Of a stretch of 64,000 nucleotides of DNA, positions 39,128 to 47,751 are shown piece after piece. The notes beneath the pieces are model-generated. The model had not been told where the DNA came from, made no database searches, and saw only the letters and a program-made list of their open reading frames with translations. Positions within the stretch are counted from its first letter, which is position 1. Every line of letters begins with the position of its first letter. This stretch comes from Candidatus Nitrotoga sp. M5 (GTDB taxonomy: Bacteria; Pseudomonadota; Gammaproteobacteria; Burkholderiales; Gallionellaceae). The position numbers were made by a program, and so were the translations under genes. The DNA lies in NCBI RefSeq assembly GCF_927904885.1, contig NZ_CAKMNW010000019.1:21569-85568 (forward strand). Direction: 5' to 3'.

Positions 39128-39175
39128 CTTTTCCCAAGACTGCGCTTGGGAAAAGAGGTTCTCCTGCGGAGAACA
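39128..39175. promoter_or_regulatory. Two perfect hairpins upstream of oprB
   Basis: CTTTTCCCAAG and CTTGGGAAAAG form a perfect 11-bp stem with a 6-base loop (39128-39155), followed by GTTCTCC-TGC-GGAGAAC, a 7-bp stem. Both lie 28-75 bases before the oprB start, in the likely leader. They may be an operator or an attenuation structure; on the transcript the first could also stop read-through from the truncated upstream gene. Confidence 0.5.
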
Positions 39176-39274
39176 GCCGAGAACTGGGCTGACGGGATGG
39201 TGTGATGCATGATGCCCGGATCGGCATTGGATGGCCATGGCCTCGCCACTCGGATAGTGTACGGCAACAATCCA

Positions 39275-39514
39275 TCAAACATGTGCCTTGATCCGTTCGA
39301 GCGCCGTATCGACCAGATCGGGGTCGTCGAGAAACGCTTCGTGTACCCGGAAGATGGCTGCGCAGGCAGCGGCGCTTCTTTCCTTCACTTCGTCGTGGAG
39401 CTCCCGCAACTGCACCTTGGCCGCCTCGATCGACTGCCGCAAGCAAATATCCTCGCGCGCCGGATCGGTGGCGGTCACTGTCGGCAGAGGCCAAGAAGTC
39501 GGCTGCGCCGGCAT
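39275..39514 (-). pseudogene. PTS enzyme I fragment, truncated at both ends
   Basis: A 79-residue open frame that resembles the N-terminal helical region of phosphotransferase enzyme I (SIEAAKVQLRELHDEV, AAIFRVHEAFLDDPDLV). The normal protein has over 550 residues with a phosphohistidine domain; both are missing. The N-terminal side stops where the duplicated permease fragment begins (39519), and the C-terminal side ends in a chance stop at 39275. It is a broken gene, created by the rearrangement that placed the duplication here. Confidence 0.6.
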
Positions 39515-39518
39515 GGCG

Positions 39519-40513
39519 TCACCCCATCCCGGTCGCTGTGGTCACGCGTCCTTAAACTGCGGGCTCTGACGCCCCCCGCACCGCAGCTCTTTGCAGTGCC
39601 TTAGAACGCTTCAAATCCCAGTAGGCGAAGACAAAGTAGATCACCGTGCACCAGATGCTAACGTCGTAGAACCGCTCCAGATTGACATAGTAGACATAGA
39701 TGTCAGGGCTGTGGAACAGAACCCTCCAGGCAAGAACGAATGGAACTGCCAGGCCAATGATGATGTAGATCGCCTTGATCACTTTGGAAAGAATGGAGGC
39801 GTCATTGACGGGCTCGTGACTCTCCGTTGCGGCTTGTTGCGCATGAAATTCGGCGACTCTCTCCTGGAACACCCGTTCCGCCTGCTCGCCCTCGGGATAG
39901 CTTTCAGCAGCACCGTATTTCTTCGCCAGCACGATATAGGCGGCGATCGAGACGAACCAGGTCGGCAGGAACAGGTAGTAGAACGGAATGATGTTGAGCG
40001 CGCCCAGACCAAAACCAAAAACCAGCGAGACCGCCCATGTGCCGATCGCCGGGACGCTGTACTGCAAGCCCTTGAAACGAGCCCAATAGCGGGTAAATCC
40101 GATTCTCGGGAAGATATGGTGTTCGGCGAAGACGATACCGCCCACCGGCACGAGAATGAGGCCGGCATAGGTCAAGAGGGGGAGCATGCTTTGGTAAATG
40201 AATGGAAAGGCACTCGCGACCACGACCGCCAGTCCAACGAGCAAGGTTACCTTCGTCCTGGGCACGTCGGGAAATACGGCCTGCGCGGCTAGACCGGCGC
40301 GGTAAAGGTTCGCATTGGCGGTTGTCCACCCGGCAACGACCACGATCACAAACCCCGATGCGCCCAGGGCATAGAAGGCCACTTCGCCCGGATCGACCAC
40401 CATGATGCTGGATTTCGTCATCGCCGCGGTCGCCGCGCCCATGAGTCCCGCTGAAATCCAGGCCACGTAGTGTCCGAACATCATGCCCGTACTGGTCGCG
40501 AGACCATAACTTT
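39519..40513 (-). pseudogene. Truncated duplicate of the NCS1 permease (995-bp repeat, copy 2)
   Basis: It encodes the last 320 or so residues of the permease at 34488-36248 without any change seen, and lacks the N-terminal half. It ends at CATAACTTT, where the IS4-type remnant begins. The annotated frame 39552-40484 would yield a protein without the first five or six membrane spans, so it is most likely not functional. Perfect identity implies a very recent duplication or an assembly join. Confidence 0.85.
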
Positions 40514-40690
40514 AACTGCCTGTATCGCGACATTGCGGTTACCATTTAGACCTGACCGGATTGAGCCACGCGAAAAAATGACGACCCAAGAACTTGCCGT
40601 GGCTAACAGTGCCACGGCAAGTTGCGAGAGACTTCATTTTTACTCAGCGAGGCCTTAACCGAGTGGCATTCGGTACTGCCCCTTGTTCTC
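40514..40690 (+). pseudogene. IS4-type transposase C-terminal remnant, right flank of island
   Basis: An inverted copy of 31434-31588. The plus-strand translation starts RLPFRPDRIEPREK, then needs a frameshift to continue in the IS4 C-terminal pattern. The outer end reads GGTTAAGGCC...CCGAATGCCACTCGG when reverse-complemented, like the MITE termini. The element end points away from the island. Confidence 0.6.
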
Positions 40691-40751
40691 TGGATGGGTA
40701 GCCCTCGCCCCGGTGAGAAGGGAAGGCCGTCTGTATCTTCTGTATGCGACG

Positions 40752-41462
40752 TTAGGAGAAAATGTGAATGGGGGAGTGCTGACCTTTATTGAGCCCGAAC
40801 CCTTTTCGCTCAGAGCGCGCCTTTAAACGCGAGACGCCGACCATCCCGACCAGGCCGGGAACCAACAACCAGAGCATGCCGGGAGTGGGTACTGTCGCTA
40901 CTGCTACCGTTACCAATGGAGCCGAAACGGGATGATTGGCATCAGTACTACTGAATGTCTGGATATTCAGCGGGGCTGACAGATCAACTGTAAGAAATGC
41001 GCCCGCACCAAATGGATCATTGGTAGCGATCGGATTGAACGTACTGTCCAAGAGGTAAAACGAGAAATTATCCGCGAATCCTGAGCCAAATAAGTTACTC
41101 GGAATATCGATTGTGAAGCTTAGCAAATTTCCCGCTGTGAACGCCTGATCAAATGAATTGAAAAAAATCGTATCCATCAGGGTTACGGTGGAACTCATAT
41201 CCCCTGATGCTCCTCCTGTGAGATTGGGTGGTGTACCGGTAATAGCCCCCCCACCGAACATAAAGTTGTTTAGGGTTACCGTGTTATTGATAGCACCGTC
41301 TCCGTCAATCAAGTCGTACACTAACGAATAAGTTCCGCCGCTGATAGAAGAAGTATCAAGCGTTACATCGTAAATAGCATTGGCATGGGATAGCGCGGTA
41401 CTTAATCCAAGCCACAAACCAACACCTAGTTTTAGTGCGTGTATCAATCCGTTACTGGTCAT
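40752..41462 (-). CDS. Secreted protein with PEP-CTERM-like sorting end
   Basis: A 236-residue exported protein. N-terminal signal region (LIHALKLGVGLWLGLSTALSHA), a Ser/Thr/Asn-rich beta-type body, and a C-terminal VPTPGMLWLLVPGLVG hydrophobic segment followed by basic residues (RLKARSERK). This VPxPG-transmembrane-basic arrangement is the PEP-CTERM signal recognised by exosortase/XrtA systems and coupled to exopolysaccharide. An 18-residue tail after the basic stretch is longer than usual. No exosortase is in this window. Confidence 0.72.
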   Translation of the reverse strand: MTSNGLIHALKLGVGLWLGLSTALSHANAIYDVTLDTSSISGGTYSLVYDLIDGDGAINNTVTLNNFMFGGGAITGTPPNLTGGASGDMSSTVTLMDTIFFNSFDQAFTAGNLLSFTIDIPSNLFGSGFADNFSFYLLDSTFNPIATNDPFGAGAFLTVDLSAPLNIQTFSSTDANHPVSAPLVTVAVATVPTPGMLWLLVPGLVGMVGVSRLKARSERKGFGLNKGQHSPIHIFS

Positions 41463-41606
41463 AATTAAACCTCATTGTAAAGTTATTAACTCAAATTTAT
41501 TTATTCTTCGCCAGTTACAGGGGCGGCCTCTTAAGGTTGCCCTTTTGTTGCGCCGTCCAGGACTAGCGAAGATACCTGCCCTTGCATTTTTATCCTGCAT
41601 TCTGCA

Positions 41607-43787
41607 TTACAACGTACCTGAAAAAACCGCAGGCTTGTATGTAATACTCTGGAACGTCGGATTACTGAATTGGAGCAGAATACTTGTACTTTCACCTGGA
41701 GCCAGACCATCACCTCCCGTATTCAAAGTTACGTAAGGAGCCCCGCCGGAATTGGTTCCGTCTAAGTTTGCAAGTGTTACATTCGAGCTCAGATTATCCA
41801 GCACAAGAGACACCGGGTCTGAAATAAAGCCTGCAGTGATGTTGGCTACAGTTACCTGTTGTACAAACTGCCCGGTGCGGCGGTCATATCTGATTCCTGT
41901 TTGGCTGATCTTGACGTTCGAGGTGACATCGACCACTGTTGGTGGAGCGATTGCAGCCAGTGCGGCATTCGCATCAACCAACCCGTAACCGGTTCCGTAG
42001 TCAAAGCCAATGTCAAACCCCGGTGTGCTCGGATCATTCATATCTATCGCCGTGTTTTGTAAAGCGGTATTGATAGCAGCAGGCGTTATTCCCGGTACCA
42101 GTTCATTCATCAGCGCGGCAACACCTGCAACATGCGGAGCAGCCGCCGAAGTCCCGAAGAAGTTGGGAAAGCCGTCGCCTTCAAAATCACTTCCGAAAAA
42201 TGATGTATTGCCACCATCCGGCCCTGTGATCATAGGGTTCTGACGAACATTCGGTGTGGCAAGCCGATTTCCCGCGGTATCAAAGAGTATCGCAGTGCCA
42301 CCGGCTGACGAGGATTCTTCAATCAGTGGCGGGGTCTGCCCGAACGCAGGCGTTTGCTGATAAAACGCCGCACCGACACCTGATGCGCCGACGGCCAGAG
42401 GGTGACCATAGGAGGCACCAGTCTTGGTATCGAATTCATCGTAGGTGAAATTTTCGGATGTAGCGATGGTTTTCATCAGCCCCGGATTAGGGCCACTATA
42501 CTTCAGAATTACCAAATTGAACGTAGCCTCAGAACCCGGGTTATCAAAACTCAGTATTTCGACTGGATCTGCTCCAAAATTAGGGTTATCGGCAATAGCA
42601 AGCGGCGCCGATGTGTTACAGGATGCATCGGTCAGGAGAATATCCAGGTCACTCGCCGAGCCCGGCGCGCCGCTGACGGAAAAGAACGGCTCGTCCCATT
42701 GAAAGCTTATGGTTACGCTTGCTCCAGCCGGAATAGTGATCTGCTGGCAAATATCCACTCCGGGTCCCGGATCGAAATCATGCGCCTCCTGATCTCCGTT
42801 GCCACTGCCAAGGTTAACGGTCTGACCGCTGGGCCTGAACGGCGCCTCATAAGCCTTGCGGCCAGCATTTCCAGTAGAGGTGAAATAGGATACGCCCTGA
42901 GCGGCTACCATATCGATTGCCTGTGAGATGACGCCATCCTGGTAGAACGGCTCCGCATTGTAGCTGATGTCATCGTTGATTACCGTCGCACCATCGGCGG
43001 CAAGATCCAGGATGCCTTGGGCAAATCCTGCCTGACCACCAATGAAAGCCGAGCGGAAAGATAGTGCGGCACCAGGCGCGACATCATGAATAATTTCCAT
43101 CATCGCGCGGCCTTCGTCAGACCCTGGACAGGGCCCCTCCTGAAGGACAGTGACGTCCACGGGCAATTCACCATTTGCCACACCCTCGGCCGCACCACCG
43201 AGACAGTTATAGCTGTCTGACAGGGTGCCGACCTTGACACCGGTGCCATCAACTTCGAAGGTCGTACGCGCCATTTCAGATTGCATCGAAAAATCACCCT
43301 GGCTAGTGACACCGGCACTGACGGGATGTTTTGTCATGTAAGAAGGACGAACAAGTTGCAGAGAAGGCAGGTTTTTGAGTGCCGGAATTGCCGACAGCGG
43401 CAGGCGGCCGGAAACCATGCGTCCGAATACGGTGACGTCTAGTGCACCAAGAGCTTTCAGATCATTTGCCAGAACCTCTGGATCGCCCGATGCTGCGGCG
43501 TCGAACACTACCGTATCCGCAGTTATCACCATCCTTGAATTGGGTGGGTTGAAAACGGTACTCAACTTTTGCACGCTTTTCTGTTCCTGATAGCCCTGAT
43601 ACTTCTCGTGCAAATTAAGAAGACTACCGCTCACTTTGCTCATATCCACCTTCGAAGGCCGCTTGTTCAGCGGTGACTCTACGCTTTGAGCCATGACGGG
43701 TAAGGCAGTCGCGGCAATTGCAAACGCTCCCGCCCCAAGGACTGAATAGTTAAAGCAAGCCATCCACTTACGATTTAATTTACTCAT
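41607..43787 (-). CDS. Secreted subtilisin-family serine protease (S8)
   Basis: A 726-residue exported protease. Signal peptide after ATG 43787 (VLGAGAFAIAATALPVMAQ). The S8 catalytic residues can be placed: Asp in VGTLSDSYN (about residue 190), His in MMEIIHDVAPGA (about 233), the oxyanion Asn in TSTGNAGR (about 306), and Ser in FFGTSAAAPHVAGVAALM (about 546). The C-terminal 130 residues form a beta-rich extension. The Asp and His context is unusual, so activity is probable but not certain. It probably degrades extracellular protein. Confidence 0.85.
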   Translation of the reverse strand: MSKLNRKWMACFNYSVLGAGAFAIAATALPVMAQSVESPLNKRPSKVDMSKVSGSLLNLHEKYQGYQEQKSVQKLSTVFNPPNSRMVITADTVVFDAAASGDPEVLANDLKALGALDVTVFGRMVSGRLPLSAIPALKNLPSLQLVRPSYMTKHPVSAGVTSQGDFSMQSEMARTTFEVDGTGVKVGTLSDSYNCLGGAAEGVANGELPVDVTVLQEGPCPGSDEGRAMMEIIHDVAPGAALSFRSAFIGGQAGFAQGILDLAADGATVINDDISYNAEPFYQDGVISQAIDMVAAQGVSYFTSTGNAGRKAYEAPFRPSGQTVNLGSGNGDQEAHDFDPGPGVDICQQITIPAGASVTISFQWDEPFFSVSGAPGSASDLDILLTDASCNTSAPLAIADNPNFGADPVEILSFDNPGSEATFNLVILKYSGPNPGLMKTIATSENFTYDEFDTKTGASYGHPLAVGASGVGAAFYQQTPAFGQTPPLIEESSSAGGTAILFDTAGNRLATPNVRQNPMITGPDGGNTSFFGSDFEGDGFPNFFGTSAAAPHVAGVAALMNELVPGITPAAINTALQNTAIDMNDPSTPGFDIGFDYGTGYGLVDANAALAAIAPPTVVDVTSNVKISQTGIRYDRRTGQFVQQVTVANITAGFISDPVSLVLDNLSSNVTLANLDGTNSGGAPYVTLNTGGDGLAPGESTSILLQFSNPTFQSITYKPAVFSGTL

Positions 43788-43969
43788 GACGAATTCCACC
43801 ACTTTGTTGAAAAATTTTTTGAAATGTGAGAGGTCTACTGCTAGGCTTAAACGGCTTAACTTAGCCTCTACGACGGACTAAGCAATAATCTGACTATAGC
43901 AATAGTCAGCTCAGGAAATCAATAAGTATTTAAGTTTCTGCCGAAATATTTCGTAAAGTGCAAAGCCAT

Positions 43970-44040
43970 AATTAGCGCAGATTTCTCAATAGTCTAACCG
44001 TGCTCAACGGGCTTAACTTAGTGGCATTCGGGTCAAAACC
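43970..44040. repeat. MITE-like element, right half only (copy C)
   Basis: AGCGCAGATTTCTCAATAGTC, GTGCTCAACGGGCTTAACTT and AGTGGCATTCGGGTCAAAACCC correspond to the right half of the copy at 47476-47613. The left half is missing or unrecognisable. It lies just downstream of the small MscS gene. Confidence 0.5.
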
Positions 44041-44041
44041 C

Positions 44042-44620
44042 TTAAGACTCTTTGCTTGATGGCAATTTGCCAATCTCAGAAAGCCGGTTTTTCGGATTCA
44101 CGACGATCGGCCTGCCTAATAGCAGATTGTTAGGATAGACGATGACTTCGCGATTCTCTGTCACGAGTTTCATGCTGAACAAATTCAGCTCAGCTATATA
44201 GCCCTCGACATAGTTGTCGGTATCTATGATTCTTATGTAGTGGCCACGGCGGAACGAAGGTTGCAGCAGCAAGATGAAGTACGCCGTGACATTGCTAAGT
44301 AGCGACCAGCTTGCGAACAGAGCCACACCCAGAAGCGTGATTGTGGTCGACGCAAAAATAAATACAGAGCTGAAGTCCAGACCCCAGATCAGAAACAGAA
44401 ACAACACGCCAAACATGCCTGTGATCGCGCGAGCAAGCTGAATAGCCTTGTTGGCAGAGCCTTCTTTGAAGCGGCTTTGATCCACGCCCTCCTCAATTTT
44501 CGGAGTATTGATTCTGTCGAGCACCAAGTAGGCGACGAATACTGCGAGGGTGACCAGAAGGCGAAAGCCGTGGTCCAGAACCCAACCTAAAAAATCGTTT
44601 GTTAATGTTACAAAATTCAT
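44042..44620 (-). CDS. Small mechanosensitive channel, MscS family
   Basis: A 192-residue inner-membrane protein with two or three N-terminal spans (LLVTLAVFVAYLVLDRI, MFGVLFLFLIWGLDFSSVF), then the pore helix and MscS beta domain (SLLSNVTAYFILLLQPSFRRGHYIRI, EVIVYPNNLLLGRPIV). It is shorter than E. coli MscS (286 residues), having lost most of the C-terminal cage. MscS channels release solutes on hypo-osmotic shock. Confidence 0.82.
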   Translation of the reverse strand: MNFVTLTNDFLGWVLDHGFRLLVTLAVFVAYLVLDRINTPKIEEGVDQSRFKEGSANKAIQLARAITGMFGVLFLFLIWGLDFSSVFIFASTTITLLGVALFASWSLLSNVTAYFILLLQPSFRRGHYIRIIDTDNYVEGYIAELNLFSMKLVTENREVIVYPNNLLLGRPIVVNPKNRLSEIGKLPSSKES

Positions 44621-44989
44621 GGACTGCTTGTTGTCTCAGGATTACCGGGATTGGAGCGACGGCGAATGGCTACTCGAAGAGAATAATTGGGGTCAGATTA
44701 ACATTAACAGGCGCTGAATGTTTTCTTTTGTGGTAGCCCTGCCTTTCTTGGTAAATAACTGGGGTCAGAATAAACTTAGTGCATTGATTCCTCAATTTTT
44801 CGCTCATCACATTTTTTCTTCGGCTTAACTCTACGAGCATTATATAAACGTTGCTGTAACTAATATGAAATACCCAAAAACCGCGAACCCCCATAGCGTT
44901 CCAGCTTTATTGTAACAAATGACAGCCACCACAAAAACGGCAATATCACATGGAAGCTTTGCGCACCAAATATTTTGTTCGTTCAGGAA

Positions 44990-45128
44990 TCACGGGGGCA
45001 GGCCTTACATTTGACATTATCCATCCGATTTTCCGCTTGTTTCACTGCTCTGCTCACAGTGGCGTAACTCCCACCAAAATATTCACCCACTTGGGCGAGT
45101 GTATAAAAGGTGGTAAAAAATTTAGGCA
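44990..45128 (-). pseudogene. REP-associated tyrosine transposase C-terminal remnant
   Basis: The minus-strand translation gives FYTLAQVGEYFGGSYATVSR and then AVKQAENR, followed by VKCKACPRDS and a stop. The pattern YTLxEIGxYFGxHYxTVSR is the C-terminal helix-turn-helix of IS200-like REP-associated transposases (RAYT, Y1_Tnp). The catalytic N-terminal domain is not present. Short flanking motifs GGGGTCAGA at 44690 and 44764 and TCTGACCCC at 45646 recur around it. Confidence 0.5.
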
Positions 45129-45183
45129 ACATTGTATATATCTCAAATGTCAGGACTGACCCAAATTTTTTGTTCCGCTCTGC

Positions 45184-45426
45184 TTATTTGGTTTTATCTT
45201 TTTCAGATTTTATTCGACCACTTCCCAAATCCCCACTAGATATAGGTGGAAGCTTCTTCTTCGGCTTTGCCGTTTCAGCTTTTATCCGACCACTTCCCAA
45301 ATCGGTGGAAGATATTGATGAAGTCTCTTTTGCAATAGCAGTTGAATTTGAACATAGTACAAGTGAAGCAATACCCAAAATATTAATTAGTACAAGTTTA
45401 ATTTTGTTGTACTTTAAAGTTCTCAT
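45184..45426 (-). CDS. Small exported protein with tandem DLGSGRIK repeat
   Basis: An 80-residue protein. Signal peptide MRTLKYNKIKLVLINILGIASLVLCSNSTAIA; the mature part is only about 50 residues and consists mostly of two copies of the motif S-x-DLGSGRIK-x-E separated by a Lys/Pro linker. A GGAA ribosome site precedes two adjacent ATGs (45429 and 45426). No family recognised. The tandem motif has no Cys, so a binding or cell-surface peptide is possible; this is inference. Confidence 0.5.
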   Translation of the reverse strand: MRTLKYNKIKLVLINILGIASLVLCSNSTAIAKETSSISSTDLGSGRIKAETAKPKKKLPPISSGDLGSGRIKSEKDKTK

Positions 45427-45429
45427 CAT

Positions 45430-45901
45430 GATTTCCTTTTTATATTGTCTGAAATTTCAGGATAAAAGATTGCAGAATATCATTCCGTGATATTAGTCAC
45501 AGTTTCTACGTTTAAATTTATATTTTTATTAATTTTTTGGATAATTGGAGATAGTGCAACGAATTATTAATGTTCTTGCCTCACAGAGACTTAACGGGGC
45601 TGTAGAAAAATCCTGTTTCCAACGAAAAAATTATTAAATATTACTCTGACCCCAATAGTTTCAGAGAGCGGCGAGAAATATTGTGGTCATGAAATAATGG
45701 GCTAGTCTTGGCACAGCGTTAAGCCTGATGCGTGATGTCAAGACTTGACCCCGATATTCTCAATAGATAATTTCGCATATTCGTTTATTAGGCGATTCGA
45801 GCGAGTTCATCGGTCGTTTAGTAACCAGAACTCGCACTATCAATGTACCCCATGCACTATACAATGACTGTCACCTATTATGAGCGAAACATATTTGTAA
45901 C
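45430..45901. other. Intergenic region with scattered TGACCCC motifs
   Basis: I see no gene. Motifs TCTGACCCCAAT (45646) and TTGACCCCGATAT (45748) recur in the neighbourhood of the RAYT remnant and are probably leftover transposon edges. Confidence 0.3.
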
Positions 45902-47119
45902 TTAATAGACACCCCTTAAGGTAACTTCCAAGTTTACGTTCATGTTAAATGTCTTAAATTCAACTGATTTTCTAGTTCCATCAGTACTAATTATATAGGT
46001 TGTGGTAAATGTGTTATCCAAGCTCCCAAATTGATCATTAGTTGTATTTGAAATTACTAGTTTCGCATTACCATTTAACCCATCACTTAATTGCCACGTT
46101 ATAGTCGAAACGAAACCATCTTTGTCAGTGTATATTCCGGATGTTCCAGAGTCGCCGATTTTGGCAGTGATTGGTATTGTATTTGTAGTTGCTGACACAG
46201 TGGCAACATCGCCATCAACACCAAGAAAGCGTCTGTCACTGGCATTTATTCCAAAATACTGGTTTTGCGTAACTGCAGCAAATCCACCATGTGAAACGGT
46301 GAAATTAATTTTTGACTCAATCGGTATTGTGTTTTTACCTAAGAAGGTGGATGTCGTTAATGTTTTATCAGAAGTGTTGCCAGTATAGGTATTGCCATGA
46401 TTGTCTGAGCCGGTCAAAGTAGTGAATACATCATAAGTAGTGAAATAGTTAGCTGGAAAGAATTTGAATTCTATATTTGTGGGGGTGCTGCTTCCACTGG
46501 TGTTGTTTGTCGAATTATCTCCATCACTAGGGGGCGGGCAACTTGTTTCCCCTCCACTAGTCGTGCCGCTTGGCGCGCACATGACTACACCCTCATTGCT
46601 CCAGCCGCAAGCCTCCACCTGTTGAATGGATGTCAAGTTTGTCGTGATGCGGTGATTGCTATCAACACCACGAGTAAAACCATTATTATAGGCACGATAA
46701 ACCGGCGTGGTTCCGCTGGGACAAGCTTGGTTTGTTGCCGGAGTTGAAACAAAATCCAGACTCTCAAAATTCCAGCTCTTCACGGTCAACTTTCGAGGAT
46801 CACCAATGGCGATTTGTTGATCTTTCAGTCCCTGGCATTCCTCCGAATCAACCGTATAAAAATGCGAGTTGGGACCCGGCGACTGGCTACCGTAGAAACG
46901 GCAGACGGAGGCATTGCCACCTGACTCAAATGTATTTCCAGTGCGGCTCCAACCTGGCCCCGCACTTCCGTTGTCTATCGATGCCGATTCACCTGCATCG
47001 GAGGTGATGAAATAGTTATCCAGATTGGTGTTGTAAAACTCTACGACTGTGGCCGCCAAGACGAGGGAGGGGGAAATCAAACTCAACAGAATGAATAAAC
47101 GGATGAAGAGTGAATGCAT
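45902..47119 (-). CDS. Secreted protein with DUF5648-like repeats
   Basis: A 405-residue exported protein with signal peptide (LFILLSLISPSLVLA). The N-terminal half has the DUF5648 pattern VVEFYNTNLDNYFITSDAGE...IDNGSAGPGWSRTG, then VCRFYGSQSPGPNSHFYTVDSEEC, found in secreted bacterial proteins. The C-terminal half (residues about 215-405) is a Thr/Asn-rich beta domain. Function unknown; a surface or matrix protein is likely. Its upstream region resembles that of the DUF2254 gene. Confidence 0.72.
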   Translation of the reverse strand: MHSLFIRLFILLSLISPSLVLAATVVEFYNTNLDNYFITSDAGESASIDNGSAGPGWSRTGNTFESGGNASVCRFYGSQSPGPNSHFYTVDSEECQGLKDQQIAIGDPRKLTVKSWNFESLDFVSTPATNQACPSGTTPVYRAYNNGFTRGVDSNHRITTNLTSIQQVEACGWSNEGVVMCAPSGTTSGGETSCPPPSDGDNSTNNTSGSSTPTNIEFKFFPANYFTTYDVFTTLTGSDNHGNTYTGNTSDKTLTTSTFLGKNTIPIESKINFTVSHGGFAAVTQNQYFGINASDRRFLGVDGDVATVSATTNTIPITAKIGDSGTSGIYTDKDGFVSTITWQLSDGLNGNAKLVISNTTNDQFGSLDNTFTTTYIISTDGTRKSVEFKTFNMNVNLEVTLRGVY

Positions 47120-47231
47120 GAAAAGTCCTTTTTATTGTAGTAAAATCAATCGGCTGAAATATTAATTTACAAACAACACTTCCATTTTAAATTGCTATAT
47201 CGCAATTAGATGTTGAATTTGGTTTGATAAT

Positions 47232-47335
47232 CGACTAAGCATCTATAAATCATAGGGTTGAATATTTTTGCGATTAACCAAAAATATTTAATAATTAAAT
47301 TTTTACCAAGAATGAACAGGTAACTACGACATAGC
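47232..47335 (-). promoter_or_regulatory. Conserved upstream element, copy B
   Basis: Partner of 10797-10905: CTATAAATCATAGGGTTG and TACCAAGAAT, with TAACTACGACATAGCC, 113-216 bases upstream of the 45902-47119 gene, in the same orientation as in copy A. Confidence 0.45.
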
Positions 47336-47475
47336 CTTTTTATATGCATGTGCTAACCACCAAGTCACAATCCGTTACACTGAGTCGGCTCTGTTCGAAT
47401 TGTTTTGCAAATAATGCAGAATTTAATTTTCAATTGCAAGGTTTAATCCACCGGCTTTAGCGTTGCAGAACTAAA

Positions 47476-47613
47476 GGGGTCAAAGCCGAATGCCACTAAG
47501 TCAAGGATATTTAGCACTTATAAAACAATAACTTAATCAAGTATTGGCGTGGATTTCACCACAGCCTAATCGTGCTAAAAGGGCTTAGCTTAGTGACATT
47601 CGGGTCAAAGCCC
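47476..47613. repeat. MITE-like element, copy D
   Basis: It starts GGGGTCAAAGCCGAATGCCA and ends GTGACATTCGGGTCAAAGCCC, inverted ends with the shared CGAATG-CACTAAG core; the interior (CAAGTATTGGCGTGGATTT) is similar to copy B. It lies downstream of pstB. 47614-47751 shows nothing recognisable. Confidence 0.65.
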
Positions 47614-47751
47614 TTTAGACTCGATTTAATCTCTCCATTTCAATTCCCCGCGACCCAATAAAACCCACCAATTAACGAGTCGGCAATAACATGAGCACTT
47701 TGCTATAGCCCGCCCAAAAACCATCTACCCAGACAATATATTTATTTCTAT

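Noticed and set aside
42402..42926. A 174-codon plus-strand frame within the subtilisin gene
   Set aside because: Antisense to the S8 catalytic domain, without start site or family resemblance.
44670..44894. A 74-codon minus-strand frame near the MscS gene
   Set aside because: It is composed of GGGGTCAGA-bearing debris; there is no ribosome site, and the sequence looks like fused transposon edges.
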